This document shows positions 43,255 to 52,323 of a stretch of 64,000 nucleotides of DNA, piece by piece (within the stretch, counting starts at the first letter, position 1; each line of letters starts with the position of its first letter). Both the position numbers and the translations under genes were made by a program. Origin of the DNA: Rhodococcoides trifolii (lineage in GTDB: Bacteria > Actinomycetota > Actinomycetes > Mycobacteriales > Mycobacteriaceae); NCBI RefSeq assembly GCF_014635345.1, contig NZ_BMCU01000001.1, positions 806,001-870,000 on the forward strand, read 5' to 3'. The notes beneath the pieces are model-generated. The model worked only from the letters and a program-made list of their open reading frames with translations. It made no database searches and was not told the DNA's origin.

Positions 43255-46200
43255 GTGCTGGACGTCAACTTCTTCGATGAACTCCGTATCGGTCTCGCGA
43301 CCGCGGACGACATCCGCAACTGGTCCTTCGGCGAGGTCAAGAAGCCGGAGACCATCAACTACCGCACGCTCAAGCCCGAGAAGGACGGCCTGTTCTGCGA
43401 GAAGATCTTCGGACCTACTCGCGACTGGGAGTGCTACTGCGGCAAGTACAAGCGCGTGCGCTTCAAGGGCATCATCTGCGAGCGCTGTGGCGTCGAGGTC
43501 ACTCGCGCCAAGGTGCGTCGTGAGCGCATGGGACACATCGAGCTCGCCGCTCCCGTGACCCACATCTGGTACTTCAAGGGCGTTCCGTCGCGCTTGGGTT
43601 ACCTGCTGGACCTGGCACCGAAGGATCTCGAGAAGATCATCTACTTCGCTGCCTACGTCATCACCTCGGTCGACGAGGAGCTGCGTCACGGCGAGCTCTC
43701 CACGCTCGAAGCCGAGATGGAGGTCGAGAAGAAGGCTGTCGCCGATCAGCGCGACGCCGACCTCGAGGCCCGCGCACAGAAGCTCGAAGCCGACATCGCC
43801 GAGCTCGAGGCGGAGGGCGCCAAGTCCGACGTCCGTCGCAAGGTGAAGGACGGCGGCGAGCGCGAAATGCGTCAGCTGCGTGACCGCGCACAGCGTGAGC
43901 TCGATCGTCTCGAAGAGATCTGGACCACGTTCACCAAGCTCGCCAAGAAGCAGCTCATCGTCGACGAGCTCATCTACCGCGAGCTGGTCGACCGCTACGG
44001 CGAATACTTCACCGGCGCAATGGGTGCGGAGAGCATCCAGAAGCTGATGGAGACGTTCGACATCGCGGCCGAGGCCGAGAACCTGCGCGAGACGATCCGC
44101 AGTGGCAAGGGCCAGAAGAAGCTTCGTGCGTTGAAGCGTCTCAAGGTCGTCGCCGCGTTCCAGTCCACCGGCAACTCGCCGATGGGCATGGTCCTCGACG
44201 CCGTCCCGGTCATCCCGCCGGAGCTTCGTCCGATGGTGCAGCTCGACGGTGGACGTTTCGCGACGTCCGACCTCAACGATCTGTACCGCCGCGTGATCAA
44301 CCGCAACAACCGCCTCAAGCGACTGATCGACCTCGGTGCTCCCGAGATCATCGTCAACAACGAGAAGCGGATGCTGCAGGAGTCGGTCGACGCACTGTTC
44401 GACAACGGTCGTCGTGGACGTCCGGTCACCGGACCGGGTAACCGCCCGCTGAAGTCGCTGTCCGACTTGCTCAAGGGCAAGCAGGGTCGCTTCCGTCAGA
44501 ACCTGCTCGGCAAGCGCGTCGACTACTCGGGTCGTTCCGTGATCGTCGTCGGTCCTCAGCTCAAGCTGCACCAGTGTGGTCTGCCGAAGCTGATGGCACT
44601 CGAGCTGTTCAAGCCCTTCGTGATGAAGCGCCTGGTCGATCTGAACCACGCGCAGAACATCAAGTCCGCCAAGCGCATGGTCGAGCGTCAGCGCGCACAG
44701 GTGTGGGACGTCCTCGAAGAGGTCATCGCCGAGCACCCCGTGCTGCTGAACCGCGCACCGACCCTGCACCGCTTGGGCATCCAGGCGTTCGAGCCGCAGC
44801 TGGTCGAGGGCAAGGCAATTCAGCTGCACCCGCTTGTCTGTGAGGCGTTCAACGCCGACTTCGACGGTGACCAGATGGCCGTGCACCTTCCGCTGTCCGC
44901 GGAGGCGCAGGCCGAGGCACGCGTGCTGATGCTGTCCTCGAACAACATCCTGTCGCCGGCATCGGGCCGCCCGCTCGCCATGCCGCGTCTGGACATGGTC
45001 ACGGGTCTGTTCCACCTGACCCGTCTCGACGACAAGGCCGTCGGCGAGCACGAAGCCGCGACCAAAGACAGTGCCGAGCTGGGCATCTACTCCAGCCCGG
45101 CCGAGGCTCAGATGGCCGTCGATCGTGGCGTCCTGACGGTCCAGTCCCAGATCAAGGTGCGACTGACGCAGCAGCGTCCGTCCAAGGAGATCGAGGATTC
45201 GCTGTTCCCGGACGGATGGTCGTACGGAGACGCATGGACCGCCGAGACGACTCTGGGGCGCGTGCTCTTCAACGAGCTGCTTCCGGTGAACTACCCGTTC
45301 GTCAACGAGCAGATGCCGAAGAAGCGTCAGGCGACGATCATCAACGATCTCGCCGAGCGGTACCCGATGATCGTGGTCGCGCAGACCGTCGACAAGCTCA
45401 AGGACGCCGGCTTTTACTGGGCCACGCGTTCGGGTGTCACGATCTCCATCTCCGACGTCCTCGTGCCGCCGGAGAAGCCGCAGATCATGGAAGAGTTCGA
45501 GGCGCAGGCCGACCGGATCGAAAAGCAGTACCAGCGTGGCGCTCTCGACCACACCGAGCGCAACTCTGCACTGGTCAAGATCTGGCAGGAAGCCACCGAA
45601 ATGGTCGGTAAGGCCATGGAGGCGCACTTCCCCGACGACAACCCCATCCCGATGATCGTGAAGTCCGGCGCCGCCGGAAACATGACTCAGGTGCGGTCGC
45701 TCGCCGGCATGAAGGGCTTGGTGACGAACCCGAAGGGTGAGTTCATCCCGCGTCCGATCAAGTCCTCGTTCAAGGAGGGCCTGACGGTTCTCGAGTACTT
45801 CATCAACACGCACGGCGCTCGTAAGGGTCTGGCCGACACCGCGCTTCGTACGGCGGACTCGGGCTACCTGACTCGTCGTCTGGTGGACGTCTCGCAGGAC
45901 GTCATCGTCCGGGAAACCGACTGTGGCACCGAGCGCGGCATCACGACCACCATCGCCGAGAAGCTGGCCGACGGCACGCTCATCCGCGATGCGCACGTCG
46001 AGACCAGCACGTACGCCCGCACCTTGGCCTCGGACGCGATCGACGCAGACGGCAACGTCATCGTCGAGCGTGGTCACGACCTCGGTGATCCGGCTATCGA
46101 CGCGCTGCTCGAAGCAGGTGTCACCAAGGTGAAGGTGCGCTCCGTGCTCACCTGCACCACGGGCACCGGCGTCTGCGCCACCTGCTACGGCCGTTCGATG

Positions 46201-47211
46201 GCCACCGGCAAGCTCGTCGACATCGGTGAGGCCGTCGGTATCGTCGCGGCCCAGTCGATCGGTGAGCCCGGCACGCAGCTGACCATGCGTACCTTCCACC
46301 AGGGTGGTGTCGCCGGAGACGACATCACCGGCGGTCTGCCTCGCGTACAGGAGCTGTTCGAGGCACGTGTGCCGAAGGGCATGGCTCCGATCGCGGATGT
46401 GTCGGGACGCATCCAGCTCGAGGACGGCGATCGTTTCTACAAGATCACCATCGTGCCGGACGACGGCGGCGAAGAGGTTGTCTACGACAAGCTCTCCAAG
46501 CGTCAGCGTCTGCGCGTCTTCAAGCACGACGACGGTTCCGAGCGCCTGCTGGCGGACGGTGACCACGTCGAGGTCGGCCAGCAGCTCATGGAAGGTGCTG
46601 CCAACCCGCACGAGGTCCTGCGTGTCATGGGACCCCGTCAGGTGCAGATCCACCTCGTCAACGAGGTCCAGGAGGTGTACCGGAGCCAGGGTGTGTCGAT
46701 CCACGACAAGCACATCGAGACGATCGTTCGTCAGATGCTGCGCCGCGTGACGATCATCGACTCGGGTTCGACGGAGTTCCTGCCCGGTTCCTTGACCGAG
46801 CGCAGCGAGTTCGAGTCGAGCAACCGTCGCGTCGTGTCCGAGGGTGGCGAGCCCGCCGCCGGACGTCCGGTGCTGATGGGTATCACGAAGGCGTCGCTCG
46901 CGACCGATTCGTGGCTCTCGGCAGCGTCGTTCCAGGAGACCACTCGTGTCCTGACCGACGCGGCGATCAACTGCCGCTCGGACAAGCTGATCGGTCTGAA
47001 GGAAAACGTGATAATCGGAAAGCTGATCCCCGCCGGAACCGGTATCAACCGGTACCGGAACATCACGGTTCAGCCGACCGAAGAGGCACGTGCTGCGGCT
47101 TACGCAGTGCCGTCGTACGACGACCAGTACTACAGCCCGGACGGCTTCGGCCAGAACACCGGCGCTGCAGTTCCGCTGGACGACTACGGCTTCACCGGCG
47201 AGTACCGCTAG
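43255..47211 (+). CDS. rpoC: DNA-directed RNA polymerase subunit beta'
   Basis: A 1318-residue subunit with the N-terminal zinc finger ([19 protein letters not shown]) and the actinobacterial coiled insertion at about residues 150-220. The catalytic loop NADFDGD has its magnesium-binding Asp535, Asp537 and Asp539. The second zinc site is near [13 protein letters not shown]. The GTG at 43255 follows AAAGGAAG. It is co-transcribed with rpoB and terminated by two hairpins. A 1362-residue open frame antisense to it is a codon-bias shadow. Confidence 0.98.
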   Translation: MLDVNFFDELRIGLATADDIRNWSFGEVKKPETINYRTLKPEKDGLFCEKIFGPTRDWECYCGKYKRVRFKGIICERCGVEVTRAKVRRERMGHIELAAPVTHIWYFKGVPSRLGYLLDLAPKDLEKIIYFAAYVITSVDEELRHGELSTLEAEMEVEKKAVADQRDADLEARAQKLEADIAELEAEGAKSDVRRKVKDGGEREMRQLRDRAQRELDRLEEIWTTFTKLAKKQLIVDELIYRELVDRYGEYFTGAMGAESIQKLMETFDIAAEAENLRETIRSGKGQKKLRALKRLKVVAAFQSTGNSPMGMVLDAVPVIPPELRPMVQLDGGRFATSDLNDLYRRVINRNNRLKRLIDLGAPEIIVNNEKRMLQESVDALFDNGRRGRPVTGPGNRPLKSLSDLLKGKQGRFRQNLLGKRVDYSGRSVIVVGPQLKLHQCGLPKLMALELFKPFVMKRLVDLNHAQNIKSAKRMVERQRAQVWDVLEEVIAEHPVLLNRAPTLHRLGIQAFEPQLVEGKAIQLHPLVCEAFNADFDGDQMAVHLPLSAEAQAEARVLMLSSNNILSPASGRPLAMPRLDMVTGLFHLTRLDDKAVGEHEAATKDSAELGIYSSPAEAQMAVDRGVLTVQSQIKVRLTQQRPSKEIEDSLFPDGWSYGDAWTAETTLGRVLFNELLPVNYPFVNEQMPKKRQATIINDLAERYPMIVVAQTVDKLKDAGFYWATRSGVTISISDVLVPPEKPQIMEEFEAQADRIEKQYQRGALDHTERNSALVKIWQEATEMVGKAMEAHFPDDNPIPMIVKSGAAGNMTQVRSLAGMKGLVTNPKGEFIPRPIKSSFKEGLTVLEYFINTHGARKGLADTALRTADSGYLTRRLVDVSQDVIVRETDCGTERGITTTIAEKLADGTLIRDAHVETSTYARTLASDAIDADGNVIVERGHDLGDPAIDALLEAGVTKVKVRSVLTCTTGTGVCATCYGRSMATGKLVDIGEAVGIVAAQSIGEPGTQLTMRTFHQGGVAGDDITGGLPRVQELFEARVPKGMAPIADVSGRIQLEDGDRFYKITIVPDDGGEEVVYDKLSKRQRLRVFKHDDGSERLLADGDHVEVGQQLMEGAANPHEVLRVMGPRQVQIHLVNEVQEVYRSQGVSIHDKHIETIVRQMLRRVTIIDSGSTEFLPGSLTERSEFESSNRRVVSEGGEPAAGRPVLMGITKASLATDSWLSAASFQETTRVLTDAAINCRSDKLIGLKENVIIGKLIPAGTGINRYRNITVQPTEEARAAAYAVPSYDDQYYSPDGFGQNTGAAVPLDDYGFTGEYR

Positions 47212-47226
47212 GCGCCTGCGGCACAC

Positions 47227-47266
47227 GGGTGTGAAAAAGCGTCCTCTGGGGCTCTTTTTCACACCC
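47227..47266 (+). terminator. First terminator after rpoC
   Basis: GGGTGTGAAAAAG (47227-47239) pairs with CTTTTTCACACCC (47254-47266) around a 14-base loop. The A and T runs are inside the stem, so it could work in either direction. Confidence 0.8.
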
Positions 47267-47271
47267 GACCC

Positions 47272-47305
47272 GAAAGCCCCGCGCCCCTCAGGGCGCGGGG
47301 CTTTC
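47272..47305 (+). terminator. Second terminator after rpoC
   Basis: A 15-bp stem GAAAGCCCCGCGCCC / GGGCGCGGGGCTTTC with a CTCA loop begins 5 bases after the first hairpin. It lies against the stop of the converging SnoaL-like gene and probably serves both strands. Confidence 0.85.
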
Positions 47306-47311
47306 GTGTAC

Positions 47312-47662
47312 CTACCCCAGGAACGTATAGAGCGCGGTGATCTTCCCGTCCTTGACGTGTGCCACGTCCTGTCCTGTCACCGCGGGCGCCGCCCCGGGAG
47401 GAGACAGTGCCCACGATGCGCGGCCCAGATCCGCGACGGCGGTGGGATCGCCGGTCACCGAGAACGACATACCGGCGGTGCTCGACCGCAGTGCCGTGAC
47501 GGCTGCGATGATCTCTTCGTGACCGTGCGCAGTACTTTCGGGTTCGTACCAGGTTGCGTCGGCGTCGTACAAGCTCTCGACCAGCGTCCTCCGCAGGGCA
47601 TCGTCGGTGGTCTCGAATACTTCCAGTACGTTGCGGCGCATGACGTTCACGATGGGTTCCAT
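47312..47662 (-). CDS. SnoaL-like / NTF2-fold small protein
   Basis: A 116-residue protein of the NTF2-like superfamily. VFETTDDALRRTLVESLYDADATWYEPESTAHGHEEI and a C-terminal HVKDGKITALYTFLG are the recognisable fold blocks. Members are small isomerase, dehydratase or accessory proteins; the substrate cannot be inferred. The ATG at 47662 is used; the longer frame from 47740 runs into the divergent MarR gene. It is probably controlled by that MarR protein through the shared 19-base gap. Confidence 0.78.
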   Translation of the reverse strand: MEPIVNVMRRNVLEVFETTDDALRRTLVESLYDADATWYEPESTAHGHEEIIAAVTALRSSTAGMSFSVTGDPTAVADLGRASWALSPPGAAPAVTGQDVAHVKDGKITALYTFLG

Positions 47663-47665
47663 GCC

Positions 47666-47687
47666 TGACAAGATACGTGATATGTCA
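47666..47687. promoter_or_regulatory. Candidate MarR operator
   Basis: A 22-bp imperfect dyad TGACA-N12-TGTCA with a central ACGT covers the start of the MarR gene and the gap to the divergent SnoaL-like gene. Size and symmetry suit a MarR dimer. A nested CGTGA-N4-TCACG dyad is at 47676-47689. Confidence 0.5.
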
Positions 47688-48152
47688 CGCAACGACCAGT
47701 GGTTGACGCCGTCCGAAGCGGTGGTGTGGCGGGCGTACATGGGCCTGTCGCTCCAGCTGACGCACGAGATGAACCGTCAGCTGACCGAGGATCACGGACT
47801 CTCGCTGGCCGACTACTCCGTCCTGGTCGCCCTGGCCGACAGCCCGGACGGGCGGCGACAACTCAGCGAACTCGCCTCGGAGATAGGTTGGGAGCGCAGC
47901 CGGCTCTCGCATCACCTCAAGCGGATGTGTGCCCGCGGGCTGGCCGAGCGCACGTCGTCGAAAACCGATGGTCGGGCGACGGACGCCGTCCTCACCACTG
48001 TCGGTCGTGCAGCCCTGAACCGCGCTGCACCCGACCACGTTTCGCTGGTGCAGCGGCTGTTCTTCGCCGGTTTGTCGGATGAGGACGTCGACCTGCTCGG
48101 CGCCACGCTCCACCGACTCCGTGACCATGTGCGTGCGGAGGGAACCCTCTAG
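47682..48152 (+). CDS. MarR-family transcriptional regulator
   Basis: A 156-residue winged-helix protein. ADYSVLVALADSPDGRRQLSELA, then the recognition helix region WERSRLSHHLKRMCARGL and the wing ERTSSKTDGRATDAVLT are clear. The ATG at 47682 is chosen; ATG 47661 would add seven residues and overlap the divergent gene. Neither has a ribosome site, so a leaderless mRNA is likely. Its TAG overlaps the stop of the converging oxidase gene (CTAG). Confidence 0.88.
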   Translation: MSRNDQWLTPSEAVVWRAYMGLSLQLTHEMNRQLTEDHGLSLADYSVLVALADSPDGRRQLSELASEIGWERSRLSHHLKRMCARGLAERTSSKTDGRATDAVLTTVGRAALNRAAPDHVSLVQRLFFAGLSDEDVDLLGATLHRLRDHVRAEGTL

Positions 48153-49771
48153 CTACCGTCCGCGATCACCTTCGCAACGTTGCGCTCCGCCAGCGCCGTG
48201 ATGGTCAGCGACGGGTTGGCCGCTCCCGTGCTCCCGGGAATCAGCGCACCGTCCATCACGTACAGGCCGGGATGGCCCTCGACTCGTCCGTAGGAGTCGG
48301 TGACGTCGCCGAGCACCGCACCGCCGAGCGGATGCGCGGTGAAGGTGTCGTCCACGTCGCGGGTGAACGGCTCGGCCGACGGCAACGTCCGACCGGCCTG
48401 CGCCATCTTCGACTGCACGGCCCGCAGCGCCTCGACGGTGTCGCGGCTGCCGCCCTTGGGCCAATCGAGCGTCAATTTGTTTGTCGCAGAATCGAATCCG
48501 AAGCTTCCGCGCAACGGGTCGATCGTCATGCCGAGGGTGCCGAGGAACCCGAGGTCGGTGGGGACGCCCGGCACGTACCAGTTCTCGACGGACAGGGGCA
48601 GCCCGGATTCGTCGACGACGCGCGACGCGCACGGGGCGCCCTGCGGACCACTCGACATCGGCCCGAGCGAGCGCGTCATCGCGGCATCGCCGTTGGTACC
48701 CCAGCCGGCGCCGACGAATTCGTTCAGATTCGGCAGGGAGCCGTCCGACCGCGCCCGCATCAGCAACTCGGTCGTGCCGATGGACCCCGCGCCGAGGACG
48801 AGCCGATCGCACGTCACCGTGCGGGTCTCGAGGACCGCGCCCTCGGGGCTGAGCCGCTTGATCTCCACGCGGTAGCGCCCACCCGATTCGGCCCCGATGG
48901 ACGAGACCTGATGGCTGTGGCACACGACAGCGTTCCCGGTGCCCTCGGCCTGTGGGATGTAGTTCTGCGTGAGGTCGTTCTTGGCGCCGTTGGAGTTGCC
49001 GAAGGTGCTTCGCCCGACCGTGGCCGACGGCCGCGAACGCCCGGACATCTCGTCTCGCACCACGTTCCAGTTCCAGTTGCCGTCGACGCGCTGCGGGTCG
49101 TAGCCGGCCTTGCGGGCGTGATCGTCCCAGGTACGCGAATGAGCGAAGTTCGGACTGGCGTAGACGTCGTCCGGCATCGCCGACGGACGCAGCATCGACC
49201 GCGCCTTCGGATACCAGGTCGCGGCCATGTCGTCGTAGGACAGTCGCCCGCCGAACGACAGGTCGAAGAAGCGTTTGTCGGGGGCGATGGTGACCCCGGT
49301 GTAGACGATGGACCCACCGCCGACGGCCGCGCCGCGCCAGACGGAGAGGTTGTCGAACGTGGTGGTGTCCAGAACGCCGTTGAAATAGTCCACGGGTCCG
49401 ACGGGCAGTCCGGTGATGTTGGTGAAGGACTGCTGATGCCACAGTCCGCGGCCGTCGGCGGTCATGTCGGCGGGGAAGATTTCGCGCCACGGGTCGCGGG
49501 GCCAGCGCAGTCCGCGCTCGAGCACGGTGACTCGGCTGCCCGCCTGAGCGAGGCGGAGGGCGGCGGCGCTCGCACCGAAACCGGAGCCGACGACGATGAC
49601 CTCGGAGTGGTCGGGCGGGCGGGGCGGATCGGCGAACAGTTCCGGCACCAAGCCGCGAATGGCCGGAGTGCCGATGGGAATGGCTCCGGCTGTGCCGGCC
49701 TTCAGGAGCGGCTGAGCGGCCAGGCCGACGAGCCCTGCCCCTGCCAGTCGAAGCAGTTGCCTGCGGTCCAC
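48149..49771 (-). CDS. Cholesterol oxidase-like GMC oxidoreductase, Tat-exported
   Basis: A 540-residue FAD enzyme of the cholesterol oxidase type. The N-terminus VDRRQLLRLAGAGLVGLA is a twin-arginine signal. FAD motif GSGFGAS is at 62-68, NLSVWRGAAVGGGSIVYTG is typical of class I cholesterol oxidases, and the catalytic His (TAHPLGG) and Asn (GAANPSL) blocks are present. It probably oxidises a 3-beta-hydroxysterol to the 4-en-3-one outside the cell. A related sterol or alcohol is possible. The GTG at 49771 follows GAGG. The PhoD gene is divergent. Confidence 0.9.
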   Translation of the reverse strand: MDRRQLLRLAGAGLVGLAAQPLLKAGTAGAIPIGTPAIRGLVPELFADPPRPPDHSEVIVVGSGFGASAAALRLAQAGSRVTVLERGLRWPRDPWREIFPADMTADGRGLWHQQSFTNITGLPVGPVDYFNGVLDTTTFDNLSVWRGAAVGGGSIVYTGVTIAPDKRFFDLSFGGRLSYDDMAATWYPKARSMLRPSAMPDDVYASPNFAHSRTWDDHARKAGYDPQRVDGNWNWNVVRDEMSGRSRPSATVGRSTFGNSNGAKNDLTQNYIPQAEGTGNAVVCHSHQVSSIGAESGGRYRVEIKRLSPEGAVLETRTVTCDRLVLGAGSIGTTELLMRARSDGSLPNLNEFVGAGWGTNGDAAMTRSLGPMSSGPQGAPCASRVVDESGLPLSVENWYVPGVPTDLGFLGTLGMTIDPLRGSFGFDSATNKLTLDWPKGGSRDTVEALRAVQSKMAQAGRTLPSAEPFTRDVDDTFTAHPLGGAVLGDVTDSYGRVEGHPGLYVMDGALIPGSTGAANPSLTITALAERNVAKVIADGS

Positions 49772-49909
49772 GTGCTGCACCTCGGAGTTCGAATCGATGA
49801 GTTGCCATTGTCTCGCCCCGACCGGGCCCAAAACTACCAGTTGACCTTTTTCCGTGACCAATCCCAATCATGCGGTCTGTTTATTCAACGGTTACCTAGG
49901 CGAAGGATT

Positions 49910-51556
49910 ATGGCCACCGAGTTCGACAACAGTGATTCCATGGCCACACCCGAGATCAACTCCGACATCTCCCTGCGCGCCGGCACCACCCGCCGCCAGT
50001 TCCTGACGTGGAGTGCTCTGGTCGGAGCCCTCGCCTTCACCCCTCAACTGGCCGGCGCAGCCGACGCGCGGGCGCAGTCGTCGTCGCCGCGCGACTACCC
50101 GTTCACCCTCGGTGTGGCGTCGGGCGACCCCGTGCCCGACTCGGTGATCCTGTGGACCCGCCTGGCCGTCGACCCGCTCGCCCCGCTCGGCGGAATGGCA
50201 CCCGGCTTCGTCCCCGTGGGGTGGGAGATGGCCACCGACGACCGTTTCGGTTCCGTCGTGCGCCGCGGGGTGGAGATCGCGGCCGAGTCCGACGGGTTTT
50301 CCGTGCACGTCGACGTCCGCGGCCTCGACCCGGCGCGGGAGTACTTCTACCGCTTCCTCGTCGGCCCCCATGCGAGTCCGGTCGGTCGCACCCGAACTGC
50401 CCCGGCCTACGGCACTCCCGTGAGCGAGTTGAGCTTCGCGTGGGCGTCGTGCCAGAAATGGGAAGACGGCTACTACCCGGCGTACGCCGACATGGCGACC
50501 GCGAACCACGACGTGATCTTCTTCCTCGGCGACTACATCTACGAGTACGCCCTGCCGACCGCCGGAGCTCGCGGCAGTACGCCGTACCCGGAGTCGATGA
50601 AGCACGAGGCGGGAGTGCTCGCTGATTACCGCGACCGGTACGCGCTGTACAAGTCCGATCCGAATCTTGCTGCCGCACATGCGAGTGCGCCGTGGATCTC
50701 GACGTTCGACGATCACGAGGTGGACAACAATTGGGCGTCCGCCATCAGTCAGGACGACGACGACCCGCGCCAGTTTCTTCTGCGCCGAGCCGACGCGTTC
50801 AAGGCGTGGTGGGAGAACACCCCGGTCCGCGGTGACCTGCGCCCGAAGGGACCGGACATGAAGGTCTACCGCCGCTTCACGTTCGGTGACCTGGTGGACT
50901 TCTCGGTGCTCGACACCCGCCAGTACCGCAGCGACCAGGTCAACGGAGACAAGGAAGCCGCCCAGAACGCCGCGTCCGCCGATCCGGCGCGCACCATCAC
51001 CGGGGCCGAACAGGAACGGTGGATTCTCGACGGTTTCGACCGGCCTCAGTCGTGGAAGTTCCTCGCTCACCAGACGGTGATCGCGGACCTCGCGCAGGTC
51101 GAGGACGGGGAACGCAAGGTCGGTATGGACCCGTGGAGTGGATACGAGGCCTCGCGGCACCGCATTCTGGACGGCGCGCGGGATCGCGGGACCAAGAACG
51201 TGGTGTCGATCGTCGGCGACATCCACCGCAGCATCGTCTCCGAGTTGCGACGCGACTATCGGGCTGGTGACACTCGAGACGCGTCCGCCCCGGTGGTCGG
51301 CGTCGAGTTCGCAGGCACGTCCATCGCGTCGGGCAAGGACGGAGCCGAGGTCGACGCCACCGGCCGCGGCATCCGCGAGGCGTCACCGCACGTGAAGTAC
51401 GGCAACGCACTGCGCGGGCATGTTCGGGGTCGGTTGACGCACACGGAATGGACGGCCGAACTGCGGACCGTCGAGAAGGTGTCCGCGCCCGGTGGTGTCT
51501 CGAAAACGGCTGTGACAGTCACGGTTCCGAACGGGCGACCGGAAATTCAGCTGTAG
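49910..51556 (+). CDS. phoD: PhoD-family alkaline phosphatase, Tat-exported
   Basis: A 548-residue calcium/iron-type phosphodiesterase/phosphomonoesterase. A Tat signal (TTRRQFLTWSALVGALAF, residues about 26-45) leads into the PhoD N-terminal domain (YPFTLGVASGDPVPDSVILWTRL). Metal-site blocks follow: FFLGDYIYEY, DHEVDNNWA, and IVGDIHRS near the end. It should release phosphate from organic esters outside the cell. The ATG at 49910 has AAGGA close by; a second ATG follows at residue 11. The last 10 bases overlap the converging VOC gene. Confidence 0.92.
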   Translation: MATEFDNSDSMATPEINSDISLRAGTTRRQFLTWSALVGALAFTPQLAGAADARAQSSSPRDYPFTLGVASGDPVPDSVILWTRLAVDPLAPLGGMAPGFVPVGWEMATDDRFGSVVRRGVEIAAESDGFSVHVDVRGLDPAREYFYRFLVGPHASPVGRTRTAPAYGTPVSELSFAWASCQKWEDGYYPAYADMATANHDVIFFLGDYIYEYALPTAGARGSTPYPESMKHEAGVLADYRDRYALYKSDPNLAAAHASAPWISTFDDHEVDNNWASAISQDDDDPRQFLLRRADAFKAWWENTPVRGDLRPKGPDMKVYRRFTFGDLVDFSVLDTRQYRSDQVNGDKEAAQNAASADPARTITGAEQERWILDGFDRPQSWKFLAHQTVIADLAQVEDGERKVGMDPWSGYEASRHRILDGARDRGTKNVVSIVGDIHRSIVSELRRDYRAGDTRDASAPVVGVEFAGTSIASGKDGAEVDATGRGIREASPHVKYGNALRGHVRGRLTHTEWTAELRTVEKVSAPGGVSKTAVTVTVPNGRPEIQL

Positions 51557-51918
51557 TAGCCCTCGAGTTGCTGCACTGCCCACTTGTTGCCGTCGGGGTC
51601 GGCGAAGTAGGTGAACCAGCCCCAGCCCTCGTCCTTGACGGGTGTCGCCTCGACTCCGGCCGCGAGCAGGGCCTGGTACGCATCCTCGGCGCTGGAGACG
51701 ACCATCTGCATGCCGACGACCGAGCCTGGTTCAGCGGTGGTGATGCCGGTGCCGACGGCGATCGAGCAGCCTGACCCGGGCGGGGTGAGCTGAACGTAGC
51801 GAATCCCGTCGTACGGGCTGGCGTCGTGGTCGGCGTTGAAACCGATCTTTTCGTAGAAGGCCTTCGCGCGGTCGACGTCGGTGACGGGGATGGCAACGAG
51901 TTCGATTTTCCAGTCCAT
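51547..51918 (-). CDS. VOC/glyoxalase-superfamily protein
   Basis: A 123-residue one-domain VOC protein. It shows KIELVAIPVTDVDRAKAFYEKIGF at the N-terminus and WGWFTYFADPDGNKWAVQQ at the C-terminus, as in small bleomycin-resistance or methylmalonyl-CoA-epimerase-like proteins. Metal ligands are incompletely preserved, so a binding or resistance role is possible. It is a single gene whose 3' end overlaps phoD by 10 bases. Function unknown. Confidence 0.83.
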   Translation of the reverse strand: MDWKIELVAIPVTDVDRAKAFYEKIGFNADHDASPYDGIRYVQLTPPGSGCSIAVGTGITTAEPGSVVGMQMVVSSAEDAYQALLAAGVEATPVKDEGWGWFTYFADPDGNKWAVQQLEGYYS

Positions 51919-51981
51919 GGCACTGCCTTTCGTTGGGGTGCGATCACCCTGTCACCGATTGCGGACATCCGTGGACCTTGT

Positions 51982-52154
51982 TCATCCGTCGAGTGATCGT
52001 TCGAGAAACGCAATCAGCTCTCGCAAGCCGACCTCGGAATTGCCGGTCCACCGGGCGTGGAACGACCTGGCGATGTCGCCGACGAGGCGTGCGGTGAACT
52101 CCGGTGGACCCGGAAGGGTGGCGCCCCGCCGCGCCAGGCCGTCGACGATCGCTA
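51982..52154 (-). pseudogene. Unidentified gene remnant, C-terminal end only
   Basis: About 55 codons on the minus strand read like protein (GPPEFTARLVGDIARSFHAR, TGNSEVGLRELIAFLERSL) and end in a proper stop. No ATG or GTG opens them, and upstream the frame merges into sequence shadowing the glycosyltransferase. I do not recognise the family. It abuts a second remnant on the plus strand at 52155, which suggests a deletion or insertion scar. Confidence 0.4.
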
Positions 52155-52250
52155 ATGACGGTGGAGTACGAGTCGATCCCGCTCGCCGACGTCGAAAATG
52201 CCTGGACTGCAGCAGCATCGGCGCGTCACAAACTGGTTCTCGTGCCCTGA
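52155..52250 (+). pseudogene. Remnant of a zinc-type alcohol dehydrogenase/quinone reductase C-terminus
   Basis: Thirty-one codons (MTVEYESIPLADVENAWTAA, then ARHKLVLVP and a stop) look like the last strand and helix of a medium-chain dehydrogenase, whose proteins typically end in a -PLADVxxAW...KVVLVP pattern. No Rossmann domain or upstream portion is present, because the frame begins at an ATG directly beside the opposite-strand remnant. A functional protein is unlikely. The region 51919-52323 otherwise holds only a hairpin (GGAAACT-CTCG-AGTTTCC, 52285-52302). Confidence 0.5.
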
Positions 52251-52323
52251 AACGCATCTTTGTCCGATGTGCGCCGCGCTCGCAGGAAACTCTCGAGTTT
52301 CCCGCAGCCTGTGCACATGCTGG

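Noticed and set aside
43174..47262. A 1362-codon open frame antisense to rpoC
   Set aside because: It mirrors the codon bias of rpoC in a high-GC genome, has no family features, and rpoC is certain.
48153..49871. A second 572-codon minus-strand frame over the oxidase gene
   Set aside because: It is the +1 reading of the same region and is Arg-rich; the other frame carries FAD and catalytic motifs.
48272..49909. An in-frame upstream extension of PhoD to a 1094-codon protein
   Set aside because: The extension is antisense to the oxidase gene, and the Tat signal starts just after ATG 49910.
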